Of a stretch of 64,000 bases of DNA, positions 40,255 through 53,825 are shown in pieces. The stretch lies in contig JAUSMB010000068.1 in the NCBI GenBank assembly GCA_030645365.1, positions 1-64,000 of the forward strand, read 5' to 3'. The stretch is from Rugosibacter sp. Lineage in GTDB: Bacteria > Pseudomonadota > Gammaproteobacteria > Burkholderiales > Rhodocyclaceae. The position numbers and the translations under genes are program-made. A model generated the notes under the pieces. It was not told where the DNA came from, ran no database searches, and saw only the letters and a program-made list of their open reading frames with translations. The stretch's first letter is position 1, and each line of letters opens with the position of its first letter.

Positions 40255-41868
40255 ATGCCCTTGACCACGTCTCTTGACCTCACGACACCCCCACCTATCA
40301 GTAAATGGGGAGTTATCGTCCTGTGCACACTTTGGTTGTTAGTCGGCACCCTTGGGCATGATCCATGGAAGCCCGACGATGCAATTAATCTTGGAGCAGC
40401 CTTCAGCATGGCGAGAAACGGCTGGCAGGCCTGGCTGGTTCCACAGGTTGTCGGCGATGCCTGGTTAGTAAGCCCGCCGCTCTACCACTGGCTGGCGGCG
40501 CTTTGCGGCCAGTTTTTTCAATGGCTGCTACCCTGGCATGATGCAGCAAGGCTCGCTACAACATTACTCGGCGCGGGCTTTCTTATCACCCTCTCAGCCA
40601 GCGTTCGCCATTTGGCTGGCCTAAGCGCTGCTCTCATCGCCCCTCTTTTAGCCATTGGCACGCTTGGTCTGCTAGTTCCCATACACGATGCGCAGCCTGC
40701 AATAGCTGGCGTTTTCGGTTTTTCCTTAGCACTGCTTGGCCTGATCCAAGCGCAAAAAATACCGCTGCGTGGCGGTGTCCTTTTCGGTGCAGGTGTAGGC
40801 ATCACCTTTCTTGGGGTCGGTATTGACGGTGCCTTGTGTCCCCTCGTGGCTGGCTTGCTCACGTTTTCTCACCCGGCATGGCGCCAGCGTGACAGCCTTA
40901 TCACCCTGTTCGCCGCGTGCATTATTGCCGCAGTTTTGATCTTGCCATGGCCTTGGTTGCTTAATCAACAATCCCCCCAACTATTTGATCTTTGGTGGAC
41001 ATCAGAGAAAGCCAGTCTCGTACCAAAGAAGATCTTTACCCGCGCCCACTTTAAGCTATTGATGTGGGCCAGCTGGCCTTTGCTTCCCTTGGCGATATGG
41101 CAGGTATGGCTGGAGCGTCGCCGTCTGTGGCTGCCACAGACGGCGCTCCCGCTAATGGCCAGCTTCGTTGCGCTGGCAATTTTTTTCATGGGTAACTCCC
41201 GACCAGTCAGCTTATTACCCGCTTTAGTCCCGCTGGGCATGCTCGCCGCGACCGGTGCTGGCCGTTTACGGCGCGGTGCGGCCAATGCATTTGACTGGTT
41301 TGGCATGGTCACTTTTTCGTTAATGAGCACACTCATCTGGCTAGGTGCCATTGCCTTATTAACCGGCACCCCTGAGAAAATTGCTAAAAACTTCACAAAA
41401 CCCGCCCCAGGGTTCATTGCACATACGCCACTCATCGTGATTATTCTGGCGGTTCTCGTCACCCTTGGCTGGCTGGCATACACACTCGGTCTGCGCCGCT
41501 CGCCCTGGCGTGCAGCGACGCGCTGGAGCATAGGCTGGGCAACTATCTGGCTACTCATTGCCATGCTGTGGTTACCATGGATTGACTATGGCAAAAGCTA
41601 CCGTATCGTCAGCGCCGACTTTTCACAACGCCTTGGCAAAAATCCAGGCTGCATCGCTCGACGCAATTTGGGATTAGCCCAGCGCGCCTCACTCGATTAT
41701 TTCAACGGGATACGCACAACGAGTGGCGACAGTGCAAAAAACTGCCGCTACCTGATTACCCAAACCCGACCCCGAGCGGAAAAATCGCTAGCCAACTGGA
41801 CGTTATTGCTGGAAACCTCGCGTCCCGGCGATAAAACTGAAAGATTGCGTCTCTATCAGCATAACTAA
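40255..41868 (+). CDS. Membrane glycosyltransferase, GT39/ArnT-like
   Basis: A 537-residue protein with eleven or so transmembrane helices and a soluble C-terminal region of about 100 residues. The first loop WKPDDAINLGAAFSMARNG fits the acidic motif of GT-C glycosyltransferases (ArnT / PMT group), which use polyprenyl-linked sugars to modify lipid A or proteins in the periplasm. Acceptor and donor are unknown. The start at 40255 lies just after the terminator. A dispersed repeat near the end is read as RIVSADFS. Confidence 0.78.
   Translation: MPLTTSLDLTTPPPISKWGVIVLCTLWLLVGTLGHDPWKPDDAINLGAAFSMARNGWQAWLVPQVVGDAWLVSPPLYHWLAALCGQFFQWLLPWHDAARLATTLLGAGFLITLSASVRHLAGLSAALIAPLLAIGTLGLLVPIHDAQPAIAGVFGFSLALLGLIQAQKIPLRGGVLFGAGVGITFLGVGIDGALCPLVAGLLTFSHPAWRQRDSLITLFAACIIAAVLILPWPWLLNQQSPQLFDLWWTSEKASLVPKKIFTRAHFKLLMWASWPLLPLAIWQVWLERRRLWLPQTALPLMASFVALAIFFMGNSRPVSLLPALVPLGMLAATGAGRLRRGAANAFDWFGMVTFSLMSTLIWLGAIALLTGTPEKIAKNFTKPAPGFIAHTPLIVIILAVLVTLGWLAYTLGLRRSPWRAATRWSIGWATIWLLIAMLWLPWIDYGKSYRIVSADFSQRLGKNPGCIARRNLGLAQRASLDYFNGIRTTSGDSAKNCRYLITQTRPRAEKSLANWTLLLETSRPGDKTERLRLYQHN
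41601..41623 (+). repeat. Dispersed repeat inside the glycosyltransferase gene
   Basis: Exact core at 41612-41623, with the left arm CCGTATCGTCA. Same direction as the gene, which reads VSADF. Confidence 0.8.
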
Positions 41869-41882
41869 GGTTTCTAGCGTTT

Positions 41883-42428
41883 TTAGAGCTTCAAAAAATT
41901 GTCCCGGTAGTATTTAAGCTCATCAATCGATTCAAGTACATCGGCCAAGGCCTCGTGGCGGCCATGCTTTTTCAGGCCTTTTGCCAACTCCGGCTTCCAG
42001 CGCTTGCATAACTCTTTAAGCGTTGATACATCAAGATTACGATAGTGAAACCATTCTTCTAGCTTAGGCATATGGCGCGCCATGAAGCGACGATCCTGAC
42101 AAATCGAATTACCACACATGGGCGAGGTGCGAACCGGCACATGCCGACGAACAAACTCCAGGGCTTGTTGTTCGACATCCGCATCGGTCATGATGGACGC
42201 CTTGACCCGATCAGTCAGCCCTGATCGGCTATGCGTATTGCGATTCCATTCATCCATGCCATTGAGCACCTCATCCGATTGATGCACGACCCATGTTGGT
42301 GCTTCGGCAATGACTTCAAGATTTGAGTTGGTAATAACCATCGCCAACTCAATAATTCGATCACCGTCCGGATTCAGTCCAGTCATTTCCATATCCAGCC
42401 AGACAAGTGCGTTTTGATCCTGCGCCAT
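41883..42428 (-). CDS. orn: Oligoribonuclease
   Basis: A 181-residue DEDDh 3'-5' exonuclease that degrades RNA dinucleotides. Asp12 and Glu14 in WLDMEMTGL and the C-terminal HEALADV histidine motif are present. Third gene of the rluC-HAD-orn run. Convergent with the glycosyltransferase, 14 bases apart. Confidence 0.97.
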   Translation of the reverse strand: MAQDQNALVWLDMEMTGLNPDGDRIIELAMVITNSNLEVIAEAPTWVVHQSDEVLNGMDEWNRNTHSRSGLTDRVKASIMTDADVEQQALEFVRRHVPVRTSPMCGNSICQDRRFMARHMPKLEEWFHYRNLDVSTLKELCKRWKPELAKGLKKHGRHEALADVLESIDELKYYRDNFLKL

Positions 42429-42468
42429 AAAATTTCCTATAAAAATTGCCAGAGAAAAGAACTAATTA

Positions 42469-43122
42469 CTACCCATGCATACGCAACCAAGCGGCCAGTT
42501 GCGAGACATCATCAGCACAATACAACGGTGCCTCAGCTTCCAGCATCGGCCGCAGATGCGCGCCATAAGTTACCCCCAGGCCATGAGTTCGGGCATTTTT
42601 TGCCATCTGCAAATCGTGCGTCGTATCGCCGATCATCAGTGTAGCCACAGGGGGTACATGGAATGCTTCGATGAGTTCTTCCAACATTTGCGGATGCGGC
42701 TTGGAGTAACACTCGTCCGCACAACGAGTTATGCGAAAATACTGGCCCAGGCCACTCACTTCCAGCGCGCGATTCAACCCGTTACGCGATTTACCCGTAG
42801 CCACCGCTAGCTGAAACCCTGCGTCAGCAAGCTCTTTGACCAGTTCAGCCGCTCCGGGGAAAAGAAGCAACTCGCGGTCCCGCGCCAAATAATGGTAGCG
42901 ATACCGCTCAGCAACTTCGTTATAACGTTCAGGAGGCAAGCCCGGCATGGCATAGCGCAGCGCATCAATCAACCCAAGCCCGATAACATGGCGAGCACGC
43001 TCATCTGACGGCTCAACAATACCAAGGTCGCGCGCAGCAGCCTGGATAGATGCAGCAATCATCCCTGTCGAATCCAGCAAAGTGCCATCCCAGTCGAACA
43101 CAATCAATTGAAAATTAGCCAT
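42469..43122 (-). CDS. HAD family hydrolase, phosphoglycolate-phosphatase-like
   Basis: A 217-residue HAD hydrolase. Motif I is FDWDGTLLDST (Asp10 nucleophile, Asp12), the threonine of motif II is in VATGKSRNGL, and MIGDTTHDLQMA is motif IV. The substrate is probably a small phosphate ester; the rluC-adjacent position is standard for this subgroup. Confidence 0.88.
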   Translation of the reverse strand: MANFQLIVFDWDGTLLDSTGMIAASIQAAARDLGIVEPSDERARHVIGLGLIDALRYAMPGLPPERYNEVAERYRYHYLARDRELLLFPGAAELVKELADAGFQLAVATGKSRNGLNRALEVSGLGQYFRITRCADECYSKPHPQMLEELIEAFHVPPVATLMIGDTTHDLQMAKNARTHGLGVTYGAHLRPMLEAEAPLYCADDVSQLAAWLRMHG

Positions 43123-43124
43123 CG

Positions 43125-44096
43125 TTAAGTCCTGTTTGCCTCATTTGTATTTAGTTGTTCAACAAAACTCTGCAACTCTGTTGGCAAAGGTAAGGTCAGC
43201 GCCAGCAAATCACCACTGATGGGATGTGGTAAATCCAGCCGTGCAGCATGCAAAAACATCCGTTTAAGGCCGTTTTTTTGCAAAGTGCGATTCAGCGAAA
43301 AGTCACCGTACTTATCGTCCCCCGCGATCGGAAAACCCAAATGCGCCAAATGAACACGAATTTGATGTGTCCGCCCCGTCTTGAGTTCCACCTCGACCAG
43401 ACTAAAGTTTTCCTTTTCCCAGCGCGCCTGCAAGCGAACAATCGAATGAGACACTTTACCCGCCGGATCAACGCTCACGCGCCGCTCACCCTCTGCTGTC
43501 AAATACTTGAGCAGCGGTAGGCGTACATGCTGCAATTCATTTCGCCAGGCCCCTTTGACCAGCGCCAGATATCGTTTAGCAATCACCCCTTCGCGAAACT
43601 GGTCATGCAATCGCGTCAATGCGAGGCGCTTTTTAGCAACAATCAGCAAGCCTGAGGTTTCGCGATCCAGTCGATGTGCCAATTCAAGCAACTTCGCTTG
43701 CGGGCGTGCCCGCCTCAACTGCTCAATCACCCCAAAGCTGACGCCACTTCCCCCGTGAACGGCAACTCCGGCAGGCTTATTCACGATAATCAAGGCTTCA
43801 TCCTCATACACAATATCAAATTCACGCGCGGGGACCAGCGTCTGATCCGGCATTTTAGCTACCCGAATCGGAGGTATCCGGAGCACGTCACCCACCTTAA
43901 GACGATATTCAACCTCAATTCGCCCCTTATTTACCCGCACCTCGCCACTACGCAAAATCCGATAAATGTGGCTTTTGGGCACCCCCTTGGCAATATGCAA
44001 AAGAAAGTTGTCTATGCGCTGCCCTTCTGCCTCATCCCCTACCTCAAGCCATGTCACCGAATCTTTGCTTAAGTCCTTCATTTGCAATATACTCAT
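43125..44096 (-). CDS. rluC: 23S rRNA pseudouridine synthase RluC
   Basis: A 323-residue synthase. An S4 RNA-binding domain (residues about 25-85), then the RluA/C/D catalytic core with Asp144 in HRLDRETSGLL. The sister RluD is also possible, but divergence from rne supports RluC (E. coli rluC is divergent from rne). Start at 44096 is uncertain; an internal ATG at 44081 is an alternative. Confidence 0.92.
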   Translation of the reverse strand: MSILQMKDLSKDSVTWLEVGDEAEGQRIDNFLLHIAKGVPKSHIYRILRSGEVRVNKGRIEVEYRLKVGDVLRIPPIRVAKMPDQTLVPAREFDIVYEDEALIIVNKPAGVAVHGGSGVSFGVIEQLRRARPQAKLLELAHRLDRETSGLLIVAKKRLALTRLHDQFREGVIAKRYLALVKGAWRNELQHVRLPLLKYLTAEGERRVSVDPAGKVSHSIVRLQARWEKENFSLVEVELKTGRTHQIRVHLAHLGFPIAGDDKYGDFSLNRTLQKNGLKRMFLHAARLDLPHPISGDLLALTLPLPTELQSFVEQLNTNEANRT

Positions 44097-44436
44097 CCTT
44101 GGTTAGCCATTCCGAAATGGCGTGCCTAACGGCCCGAAGTGGCGTTAGAGGCGCGGTTTCTGAATGCGGTCATTTTGGATGCTTTTACTGTAATCACTGT
44201 AACTTAATCAATGATGCGGTGAAAAAGTACCAGTGACATGAGCATGCAGCACCGCCGAAATCATTTTGGCAGCAGCATCGCCCCAGCCGACTACGGGCAT
44301 TTCGCTCACCCGACACACAGAGCGAATACTACTAGATTGCGCGTCACACACGCACAGATGGGCACAGATTGCCGGGCGCTGATTGTAATCAGCGAACGCT
44401 TTTTTTCAGACAAGTCTTACGAAGTCATACATTTTG

Positions 44437-44480
44437 TTTGCCAAATTTTTTAGAAATCATTTGCCAAACTATTTGCCAAA
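44437..44480 (+). repeat. Three TTTGCCAAA direct repeats upstream of rne
   Basis: Exact copies at 44437-44445, 44460-44468 and 44472-44480 in an AT-rich stretch. Each is itself nearly palindromic (TTTG, C, CAAA). Confidence 0.6.
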
Positions 44481-44530
44481 TCAACCGAGGCACCATGAAC
44501 TTGCCACCCCGATTGCAAATCAGACTCACA

Positions 44531-44554
44531 CTGCTGGTGATCTAACACCAGCAG
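44531..44554 (+). promoter_or_regulatory. Hairpin in the rne leader
   Basis: CTGCTGGTG pairs with CACCAGCAG around a six-base loop. It may serve the same purpose as the autoregulatory leader hairpins of enterobacterial rne; this is inference. Confidence 0.45.
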
Positions 44555-44602
44555 TAAAGACTTGCCGTGCCCTCCTGCCTGTGTAGCGCGTAGGAGAAAA
44601 AT

Positions 44603-47317
44603 ATGAAACGCATGCTTTTTAATGCGACGCAGGCTGAAGAACTCCGCGTCGCGATTGTGGATGGTCAAAAACTGATTGACCTAGACATTGAATCAGCCTC
44701 GAAAGAACAACGCAAAAGTAACATCTACAAAGCCGTTATCACCCGCCTTGAGCCTAGCCTTGAAGCTGCCTTTGTCGAATATGGTGCAGAGCGGCATGGT
44801 TTTTTGCCATTCAAGGAAATTTCCCGCAGCTACTTCAAGCCAGGCGTAGACGTTGGTAAAGCGCGCATCCAGGACGCGCTCTCTGTTGGGCAAGAACTTA
44901 TCGTTCAAGTGGAAAAAGATGAGCGTGGTAATAAAGGTGCCGCGCTCACTACCTACATTTCACTCGCCGGTCGTTACCTTGTATTAATGCCCAACAATCC
45001 TCGGGGGGGCGGTGTTTCTCGCCGCATTGAGGGAGAAGATCGGCAAGAACTTCGTGAAATCATGGACCAACTGGAAGTTCCCAGTGGAACAAGCCTGATC
45101 GCCCGTACCGCAGGCATCGGCCGCTCCCTTGAAGAGCTGCAATGGGATCTGAACTATCTCCTGCAACTTTGGAACGCCATCGATGGTGCCGCTAAAGCGC
45201 AGAGTGGTGTGTTCCTGATTTATCAGGAATCAAGCCTCGTTATTCGCGCTATTCGGGATTATTTTCATTCCGAAATTGGCGAGATTCTCATCGACACCGA
45301 CGACGTCTTTGAACAAGCACAACAATTCATGTCGCACGTCATGCCGGGCAATGTCTCCCGCGTAAAACGCTATCAGGACGACGTACCGTTATTCTCGCGA
45401 TTCCAGATTGAGCATCAAATCGAATCTGCCTATTCACGCCAGGTCACCCTCCCTTCCGGCGGTGCTATCGTGATCGATCACACCGAAGCGCTAGTGTCTG
45501 TTGATGTGAACTCGGGCCGCTCCACCAAAGGCAGTGATATTGAAGAAACCGCACTGCGTACCAACTGCGAAGCCGCTGACGAAATTGCACGCCAGCTGCG
45601 CTTGCGCGATTTAGGCGGGCTGATTGTCATCGACTTCATTGATATGGAAGCCGCAAAAAACCAGCGCGAAGTTGAAAACCGCTTGCGCGATGCGCTGCAT
45701 CACGATCGCGCCCGCGTGCAAACCGGCAAGATCAGTCGCTTTGGCCTGCTCGAATTGTCCCGCCAGCGCCTGCGTCCCGCCTTGGCAGAAACCAGCTATA
45801 TCACTTGCCCGCGGTGTACTGGCACAGGGCATATTCGTAGCACCGAATCAGCCGCACTCCACATTTTGCGTATTCTTGAAGAAGAATCCATGAAAGACAA
45901 CACAGGTGCCTTGCACTGTCAGGTTCCAGTGGATGTAGGCACCTTTTTGCTGAACGAAAAACGCGTTGATATCTCGCACATTGAATCGCGTCACCGCGTC
46001 AATCTGGTTATCGTCCCTAACCGCCATTTAGAAACACCTGCGCATGAAATTGTGCGTGTGCGACATGACCAGCTCAACAGCGAAGGCCCCAGCAATTTGG
46101 CCAGCTATCAGATGGCAACACGTCCGCTCGAAGAAGCGTATCAAACACCTTCTGCTCAAGCTGAGGTCAAGCCAGTCAAAATTGAAGCCGCAGTTCGCGG
46201 AGTTCCCGCTGGCCAGCCTGCACCCATTGTAGAGTCCTCTCGTCCTGCAAAAGCGGCTACTCCCTCGATTAGCCTGTTCAGCAAAATAGCAGCTTTCTTT
46301 TTTGGTGAGAAAAAAGTAGCAACACCTGCGCCAAAATCAGAAGATGCCAATGCGCAACGCTCACGCAATAACAACCGCAACCGGAATCGCGATGGAAACC
46401 GTGATCGCACATCCCGTGCAGAAGGTCAGCCCGCAAATGGCGAGCGTAAAACCCGCCCACAAGGCCAACAAGGCTCGCAAAGCCGTCGTGATGAAGCACC
46501 CCCTGCACAAGATGTAAGCAACAACCGCAATAAACCCGCTGCACCTAAGGAAGCCAAGGAGGCGCGCGAACCAAGGGAACCCCGCGAACCGCGGCAACCA
46601 CGCCCTCCACGTAGCACACCCTCTGAATCACCTGCTGATATCACCGTATCACCAGCGCCGACTTTTACTGAAGCTGAAGCCAGCACCGCAGAAGGCACCG
46701 CACGCAGTGGCCGCAGAAATCGTGGGCGGGGTCGGGGACGCAATGATCGCGCTGACCGTGGCGATCGAACTGAAGATGGATTAGCACCAGCGATAGATAA
46801 CAATAACACCGCAAGTATTGGCTTTGCTGAAACAAGCAACATCACTGCTGAGACAAATATCACGCCAACGCAAACCTTTGCGCCAGCAACGGTCATCGCT
46901 GCGGCACCTGCGGCACCACGGCTTGCAGCAGCACAGCTTATACCAGCCCCACCAGCGCCTATCGCACCAGTGATCGAAGTATCGGCGACGCCTATCCCTG
47001 CCTCTGTGCCAGCAGCAAGCACAGTGTCCGAAGCGCCACCTTTCGCTTTACCTGAAACCATGCATTCCGCTATCCCTTCTGCAGCGGCTTCCGTGATGCC
47101 TGTTGTAGCGCCACCTCCTGTTGCGCATACACCAACGCCACCGAAAGACTTCTCGGATACGTTGCAGCAAGCAGGGTTAATTTTGATCCAAACGGCACAG
47201 ACCGCTAAAGCGCCATCTGCACTGGTAGTGCCCACTCAACCTCTCGGACGCAAACCAAAGCCAGCCCAAATTATTGCTGATGAGCCTTTACAGATGATAG
47301 AAACCAAGCCTGATTAA
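44603..47317 (+). CDS. rne: Ribonuclease E
   Basis: A 904-residue endoribonuclease, the core of the RNA degradosome. S1 domain at about 35-120, catalytic aspartates in VDVNSGRST and IVIDFIDM, and the zinc-link cysteines C402 and C405 in CPRCTGTG. The C-terminal half is disordered: arginine-rich RNA-binding tracts (NNRNRNRDGNRDR), a repeated EPREPREPR region and a Pro/Ala-rich end. The ATG has a GTAGGAG site. A dispersed repeat at 46644-46666 in the disordered part is read as VSPAPTF. Confidence 0.97.
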   Translation: MKRMLFNATQAEELRVAIVDGQKLIDLDIESASKEQRKSNIYKAVITRLEPSLEAAFVEYGAERHGFLPFKEISRSYFKPGVDVGKARIQDALSVGQELIVQVEKDERGNKGAALTTYISLAGRYLVLMPNNPRGGGVSRRIEGEDRQELREIMDQLEVPSGTSLIARTAGIGRSLEELQWDLNYLLQLWNAIDGAAKAQSGVFLIYQESSLVIRAIRDYFHSEIGEILIDTDDVFEQAQQFMSHVMPGNVSRVKRYQDDVPLFSRFQIEHQIESAYSRQVTLPSGGAIVIDHTEALVSVDVNSGRSTKGSDIEETALRTNCEAADEIARQLRLRDLGGLIVIDFIDMEAAKNQREVENRLRDALHHDRARVQTGKISRFGLLELSRQRLRPALAETSYITCPRCTGTGHIRSTESAALHILRILEEESMKDNTGALHCQVPVDVGTFLLNEKRVDISHIESRHRVNLVIVPNRHLETPAHEIVRVRHDQLNSEGPSNLASYQMATRPLEEAYQTPSAQAEVKPVKIEAAVRGVPAGQPAPIVESSRPAKAATPSISLFSKIAAFFFGEKKVATPAPKSEDANAQRSRNNNRNRNRDGNRDRTSRAEGQPANGERKTRPQGQQGSQSRRDEAPPAQDVSNNRNKPAAPKEAKEAREPREPREPRQPRPPRSTPSESPADITVSPAPTFTEAEASTAEGTARSGRRNRGRGRGRNDRADRGDRTEDGLAPAIDNNNTASIGFAETSNITAETNITPTQTFAPATVIAAAPAAPRLAAAQLIPAPPAPIAPVIEVSATPIPASVPAASTVSEAPPFALPETMHSAIPSAAASVMPVVAPPPVAHTPTPPKDFSDTLQQAGLILIQTAQTAKAPSALVVPTQPLGRKPKPAQIIADEPLQMIETKPD
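46644..46666 (+). repeat. Dispersed repeat inside rne
   Basis: Almost the full extended form: CCGTATCACC then AGCGCCGACTTTT, core at 46655-46666. rne reads VSPAPTF. It lies in a disordered region where the peptide should be little constrained. Confidence 0.85.
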
Positions 47318-47337
47318 CCAAGCATCAAGCAATCTTT

Positions 47338-47363
47338 ATGGGGGCGCCAAGCCCCCATTTTTT
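47338..47363 (+). terminator. Rho-independent terminator of rne
   Basis: ATGGGGGC pairs with GCCCCCAT around GCCAA and is followed by a T-run, 20 bases after the rne stop. Confidence 0.85.
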
Positions 47364-47410
47364 CGTCTTGCAAGAACAGCCAGATGAAAAAATATCTGCC
47401 AAAAAATAAC

Positions 47411-47452
47411 AAAAAACCCCGTACTGCCAAAGGCAGTACGGGGGTTTTTTTT
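47411..47452. terminator. Bidirectional terminator between rne and tRNA-Ser
   Basis: CCCCGTACTGCC and GGCAGTACGGGG form a 12-bp stem with an AAA loop, flanked by A6 and T8. It can end both rne transcripts and the leftward tRNA transcript. Confidence 0.85.
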
Positions 47453-47454
47453 AC

Positions 47455-47547
47455 TGGCGGAGACGCAGGGATTCGAACCCTGGATCCAGGTTTTGCCCAG
47501 ATGCGCCCTTAGCAGGGGCGTGCCTTCGACCACTCGGCCACGTCTCC
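47455..47547 (-). tRNA. tRNA-Ser (anticodon GCU)
   Basis: A 93-base class II tRNA including encoded CCA. Acceptor GGAGACG pairs with CGTCTCC, the anticodon stem CGCCC/GGGCG encloses CTGCTAA giving anticodon GCU, a long variable arm follows, and the T-loop is GGTTCGAATCC. It reads AGC and AGU codons. Confidence 0.97.
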
Positions 47548-47666
47548 AGAAGGATGACAACAACTCATCACCCCACAAGGTCAAGCAGTATATCCGAAGC
47601 TGTTACGCTTCTAAAGCCTTGTGTAAAAGTTAAGACCAACAATCACTAACAACCCACACTAAAACA

Positions 47667-47686
47667 TTAAACACTCGTGTGTTTAA
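47667..47686 (-). terminator. Hairpin after proB
   Basis: TTAAACAC and GTGTTTAA form a perfect 8-4-8 palindrome just past the proB stop, followed on the minus strand by GTTTTAG. Possible weak terminator. Confidence 0.4.
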
Positions 47687-47691
47687 CCGCT

Positions 47692-49870
<2,179 letters not shown>

Positions 49871-49886
49871 CATCGCGCAAAAAAGA

Positions 49887-50150
49887 TTAAACAGCCGCTG
49901 GAATAATGCTGATCATGCGACGTTTTTTGATACCTTTGATAGCAAACAAAACCGTGCCTTCAACTTTGGCAAACAAGGTGTGATCCTTGCCCATGCCAAC
50001 ATTGTCGCCTGGATGAAACTCAGTACCACGTTGCCGAACGATAATGCTACCGGCTGAGATCAACTCACCGCCGTAGCGTTTAACGCCTAGTCGCTTTGAT
50101 TCTGAATCGCGGCCGTTACGCGAACTACCGCCTGCTTTTTTATGTGCCAT
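49887..50150 (-). CDS. rpmA: 50S ribosomal protein L27
   Basis: An 87-residue ribosomal protein beginning [20 protein letters not shown], the L27 signature near the peptidyl-transferase centre. It lies 26 bases after rplU. Confidence 0.98.
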   Translation of the reverse strand: MAHKKAGGSSRNGRDSESKRLGVKRYGGELISAGSIIVRQRGTEFHPGDNVGMGKDHTLFAKVEGTVLFAIKGIKKRRMISIIPAAV

Positions 50151-50176
50151 GAATAATGCTCCCTAATTCTGGACAA

Positions 50177-50488
50177 TCAGGCGGCAATGCCGCTGATTTC
50201 AATTTCCGTAAAGTTTTGACGGTGGCCTTGGTGCTTCTGGTAATGCTTACGGCGACGCATCTTGAAAATCGTAACCTTGGGATGACGACCCTGAGAAATC
50301 ACTTTCGCCTTGACGGTAGCACCAGCAATGAACGGTGCGCCGATCTTGACCGACTCGCCTTCGCCGACCATGAGAACCTGATCAAGAGTGATTTCAGTGC
50401 CTACATCAGCCGGTATCTGTTCTATTTTAAGTTTTTCGCCAGCGACAACACGATACTGCTTGCCTCCGGTTTTTATGACCGCATACAT
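50177..50488 (-). CDS. rplU: 50S ribosomal protein L21
   Basis: A 103-residue ribosomal protein starting [14 protein letters not shown]. The end [16 protein letters not shown] is the L21 signature. The ATG at 50488 is taken; the frame extending to 50554 is upstream noise. Heads the rplU-rpmA-obgE-proB operon. Confidence 0.98.
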   Translation of the reverse strand: MYAVIKTGGKQYRVVAGEKLKIEQIPADVGTEITLDQVLMVGEGESVKIGAPFIAGATVKAKVISQGRHPKVTIFKMRRRKHYQKHQGHRQNFTEIEISGIAA

Positions 50489-50525
50489 GATGGTGACTCC
50501 AAATGGATAAAACAAAGAGGCGCGC

Positions 50526-50554
50526 AGTTTACCGAGGTAAGCACTTGAAGTCAA
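50526..50554 (-). promoter_or_regulatory. Promoter of the rplU operon
   Basis: On the minus strand TTGACT (50549-50554), 17-base spacer, TAAACT (50526-50531); start about 50519, giving a leader of about 30 bases. Confidence 0.7.
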
Positions 50555-50604
50555 TGTAAATTCAGCACTATTCGATGAAAATCCCCCAGTTGCGCCGACT
50601 TGCC

Positions 50605-50617
50605 ATCGCCGACTTTT
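50605..50617 (+). repeat. Near copy of the dispersed repeat
   Basis: ATCGCCGACTTTT: 11 of 12 core bases, preceded 13 bases earlier by a partial GCGCCGACTT at 50592-50601. Intergenic, between guaA and rplU. Confidence 0.55.
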
Positions 50618-50632
50618 ACGCCAAACGCGACA

Positions 50633-52219
50633 TCACTCCCATTCAATCGTCGCCGGTGGCTTGCCCGAGATGTCGTACACCACCCGATTGATGCCGCGAA
50701 TCTCGTTAATGATGCGGTTGGACACACGACCTAGCAGCTCGTGGGGGAGTTCAGCCCAGCGAGCGGTCATAAAATCCGACGTTTCTACCGCGCGCAAGGC
50801 CACGACATACTCATAAGTGCGCCCGTCCCCCATCACACCCACACTTTTCACTGGCAGAAAAACAACAAACGCCTGGCTGGTCTTCTCGTACCAACCTGCA
50901 GCGCGCAGTTCATCAATAAAAATGGCGTCCGCCTGGCGCAATAGGTCGGCAAATTCTGGCTTGACCTCACCCAAAATACGTACGCCCAAACCGGGGCCTG
51001 GAAAAGGATGGCGATACACCATCTCATGCGGCAAACCGAGGGTAACTCCAAGTTCGCGCACTTCGTCCTTGAACAATTCGCGCAAGGGTTCCAAAAGTTT
51101 GAGCTTGAGTGTTTCTGGCAGGCCACCCACATTGTGATGGCTCTTGATGGTGTGCGCTTTTTTGGTTTTTGCGCCGGCTGATTCGATCACATCCGGATAG
51201 ATCGTGCCTTGCGCGAGCCATTTGGCGTTAGGTAGCTTTTGCGATTCTGCCTGAAAAACCTCGACAAACTCTCGTCCGATAATTTTGCGTTTTTGTTCCG
51301 GATCAGTCACGCCTTGCAAAAAGCCCATGAACTGCTCGGTGGCATCCACATGAATGACCTTAACACCCAAATGCTGGGAGAAAGTCTCCATTACCTGCTT
51401 GGCTTCGTTCAGACGCAATAAACCGTTATCGACAAAAACGCAGGTGAGTTGATCGCCAATGGCGCGATGAATCAGCGCTGCGGCAACACTGGAATCCACG
51501 CCGCCTGAAAGCCCCAGGATAACTTCTTCGTTGCCCACTTTCTCGCGAATGGTGGCGATGGCTTCATCCACATAATTGGGCATAGTCCAATCGGTATCGC
51601 AGCCACAAATGTCATGCACAAAACGAGAAAACATCTCGCGACCTTTTAGCGTATGGGTGACTTCCGGATGAAACTGAACCGCGTAGAAACCGCGCGCTTC
51701 ATCGGCCATCGCGGCAATCGGCGTAGATTCGTTGCTGCCAATAACCGTAAATCCGGGCGGCAGTTGGGTCACTTTATCGCCATGGCTCATCCACACATCC
51801 AGCAGGCCATGGCCTTCAGCGTTGATATGGTCTTGCAAGTCACGAAAGAGTTTTGAATGCCCGCGTGCACGCACGGCGGCGTAGCCAAATTCGCGCGTTG
51901 TACCGCTTTCCACTTCGCCACCCAATTGCTTAGCCATGGTTTGCATGCCGTAGCAAATCCCCAGCACGGGGACACCCAGCCCGAACACCACCTCTGGCGC
52001 CTGCCATTCTTCACCGGCATACACCGAATTCGGTCCGCCAGAAAGAATAATGCCACTTGGGTTGAACTCGCGGATAAAGTCTTCGCTCACGTCAAATGAA
52101 TGGAGTTCGCAATACACTTGTTGCTCGCGTACACGACGGGCAATCAGTTGCGCGACTTGTGAGCCAAAATCAAGAATGAGGATTTTCTGGCGAGACTTAT
52201 TCGGGGAAATTTGTGACAT
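50633..52219 (-). CDS. guaA: GMP synthase (glutamine-hydrolysing)
   Basis: A 528-residue enzyme converting XMP to GMP. Class I glutaminase domain with Cys89 in GICYGMQ, and an ATP-pyrophosphatase domain with [11 protein letters not shown]. The ATG at 52219 gives the usual length. Follows guaB by 68 bases, across a hairpin. Confidence 0.97.
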   Translation of the reverse strand: MSQISPNKSRQKILILDFGSQVAQLIARRVREQQVYCELHSFDVSEDFIREFNPSGIILSGGPNSVYAGEEWQAPEVVFGLGVPVLGICYGMQTMAKQLGGEVESGTTREFGYAAVRARGHSKLFRDLQDHINAEGHGLLDVWMSHGDKVTQLPPGFTVIGSNESTPIAAMADEARGFYAVQFHPEVTHTLKGREMFSRFVHDICGCDTDWTMPNYVDEAIATIREKVGNEEVILGLSGGVDSSVAAALIHRAIGDQLTCVFVDNGLLRLNEAKQVMETFSQHLGVKVIHVDATEQFMGFLQGVTDPEQKRKIIGREFVEVFQAESQKLPNAKWLAQGTIYPDVIESAGAKTKKAHTIKSHHNVGGLPETLKLKLLEPLRELFKDEVRELGVTLGLPHEMVYRHPFPGPGLGVRILGEVKPEFADLLRQADAIFIDELRAAGWYEKTSQAFVVFLPVKSVGVMGDGRTYEYVVALRAVETSDFMTARWAELPHELLGRVSNRIINEIRGINRVVYDISGKPPATIEWE

Positions 52220-52233
52220 GGGCACGACCTGAA

Positions 52234-52272
52234 AATAAAAAAGGCGGCAAAGACTTAAGCTCAGCCGCCCTT
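52234..52272 (-). terminator. Hairpin with T-run between guaB and guaA
   Basis: On the minus strand GGGCGGC and GCCGCC pair across a 15-base loop, followed by TTTTTTATTTT. Looks like an internal terminator or attenuator of guaBA. Confidence 0.65.
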
Positions 52273-52287
52273 TTGAGGTGGGAAATA

Positions 52288-53775
<1,488 letters not shown>

Positions 53776-53825
53776 TCACATTATACGCGGAGACGCTGTA
53801 CCAGCGTGCTGTGACTTGCTTTATC

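Larger units (their letters stand above)
44097..44602 (+). promoter_or_regulatory. Long rne leader and divergent control region
   Basis: This 506-base gap has no credible gene. It must contain the promoters of rluC and rne. It holds three TTTGCCAAA repeats (44437-44480) and a hairpin near the rne start. A long 5' leader is normal for rne, whose product binds its own leader in E. coli. Confidence 0.55.

Noticed and set aside
46426-47235. A 269-codon minus-strand frame inside rne
   Set aside because: It is antisense to the Ala/Pro-rich tail of RNase E and is of low complexity (Gly/Ala/Ser).
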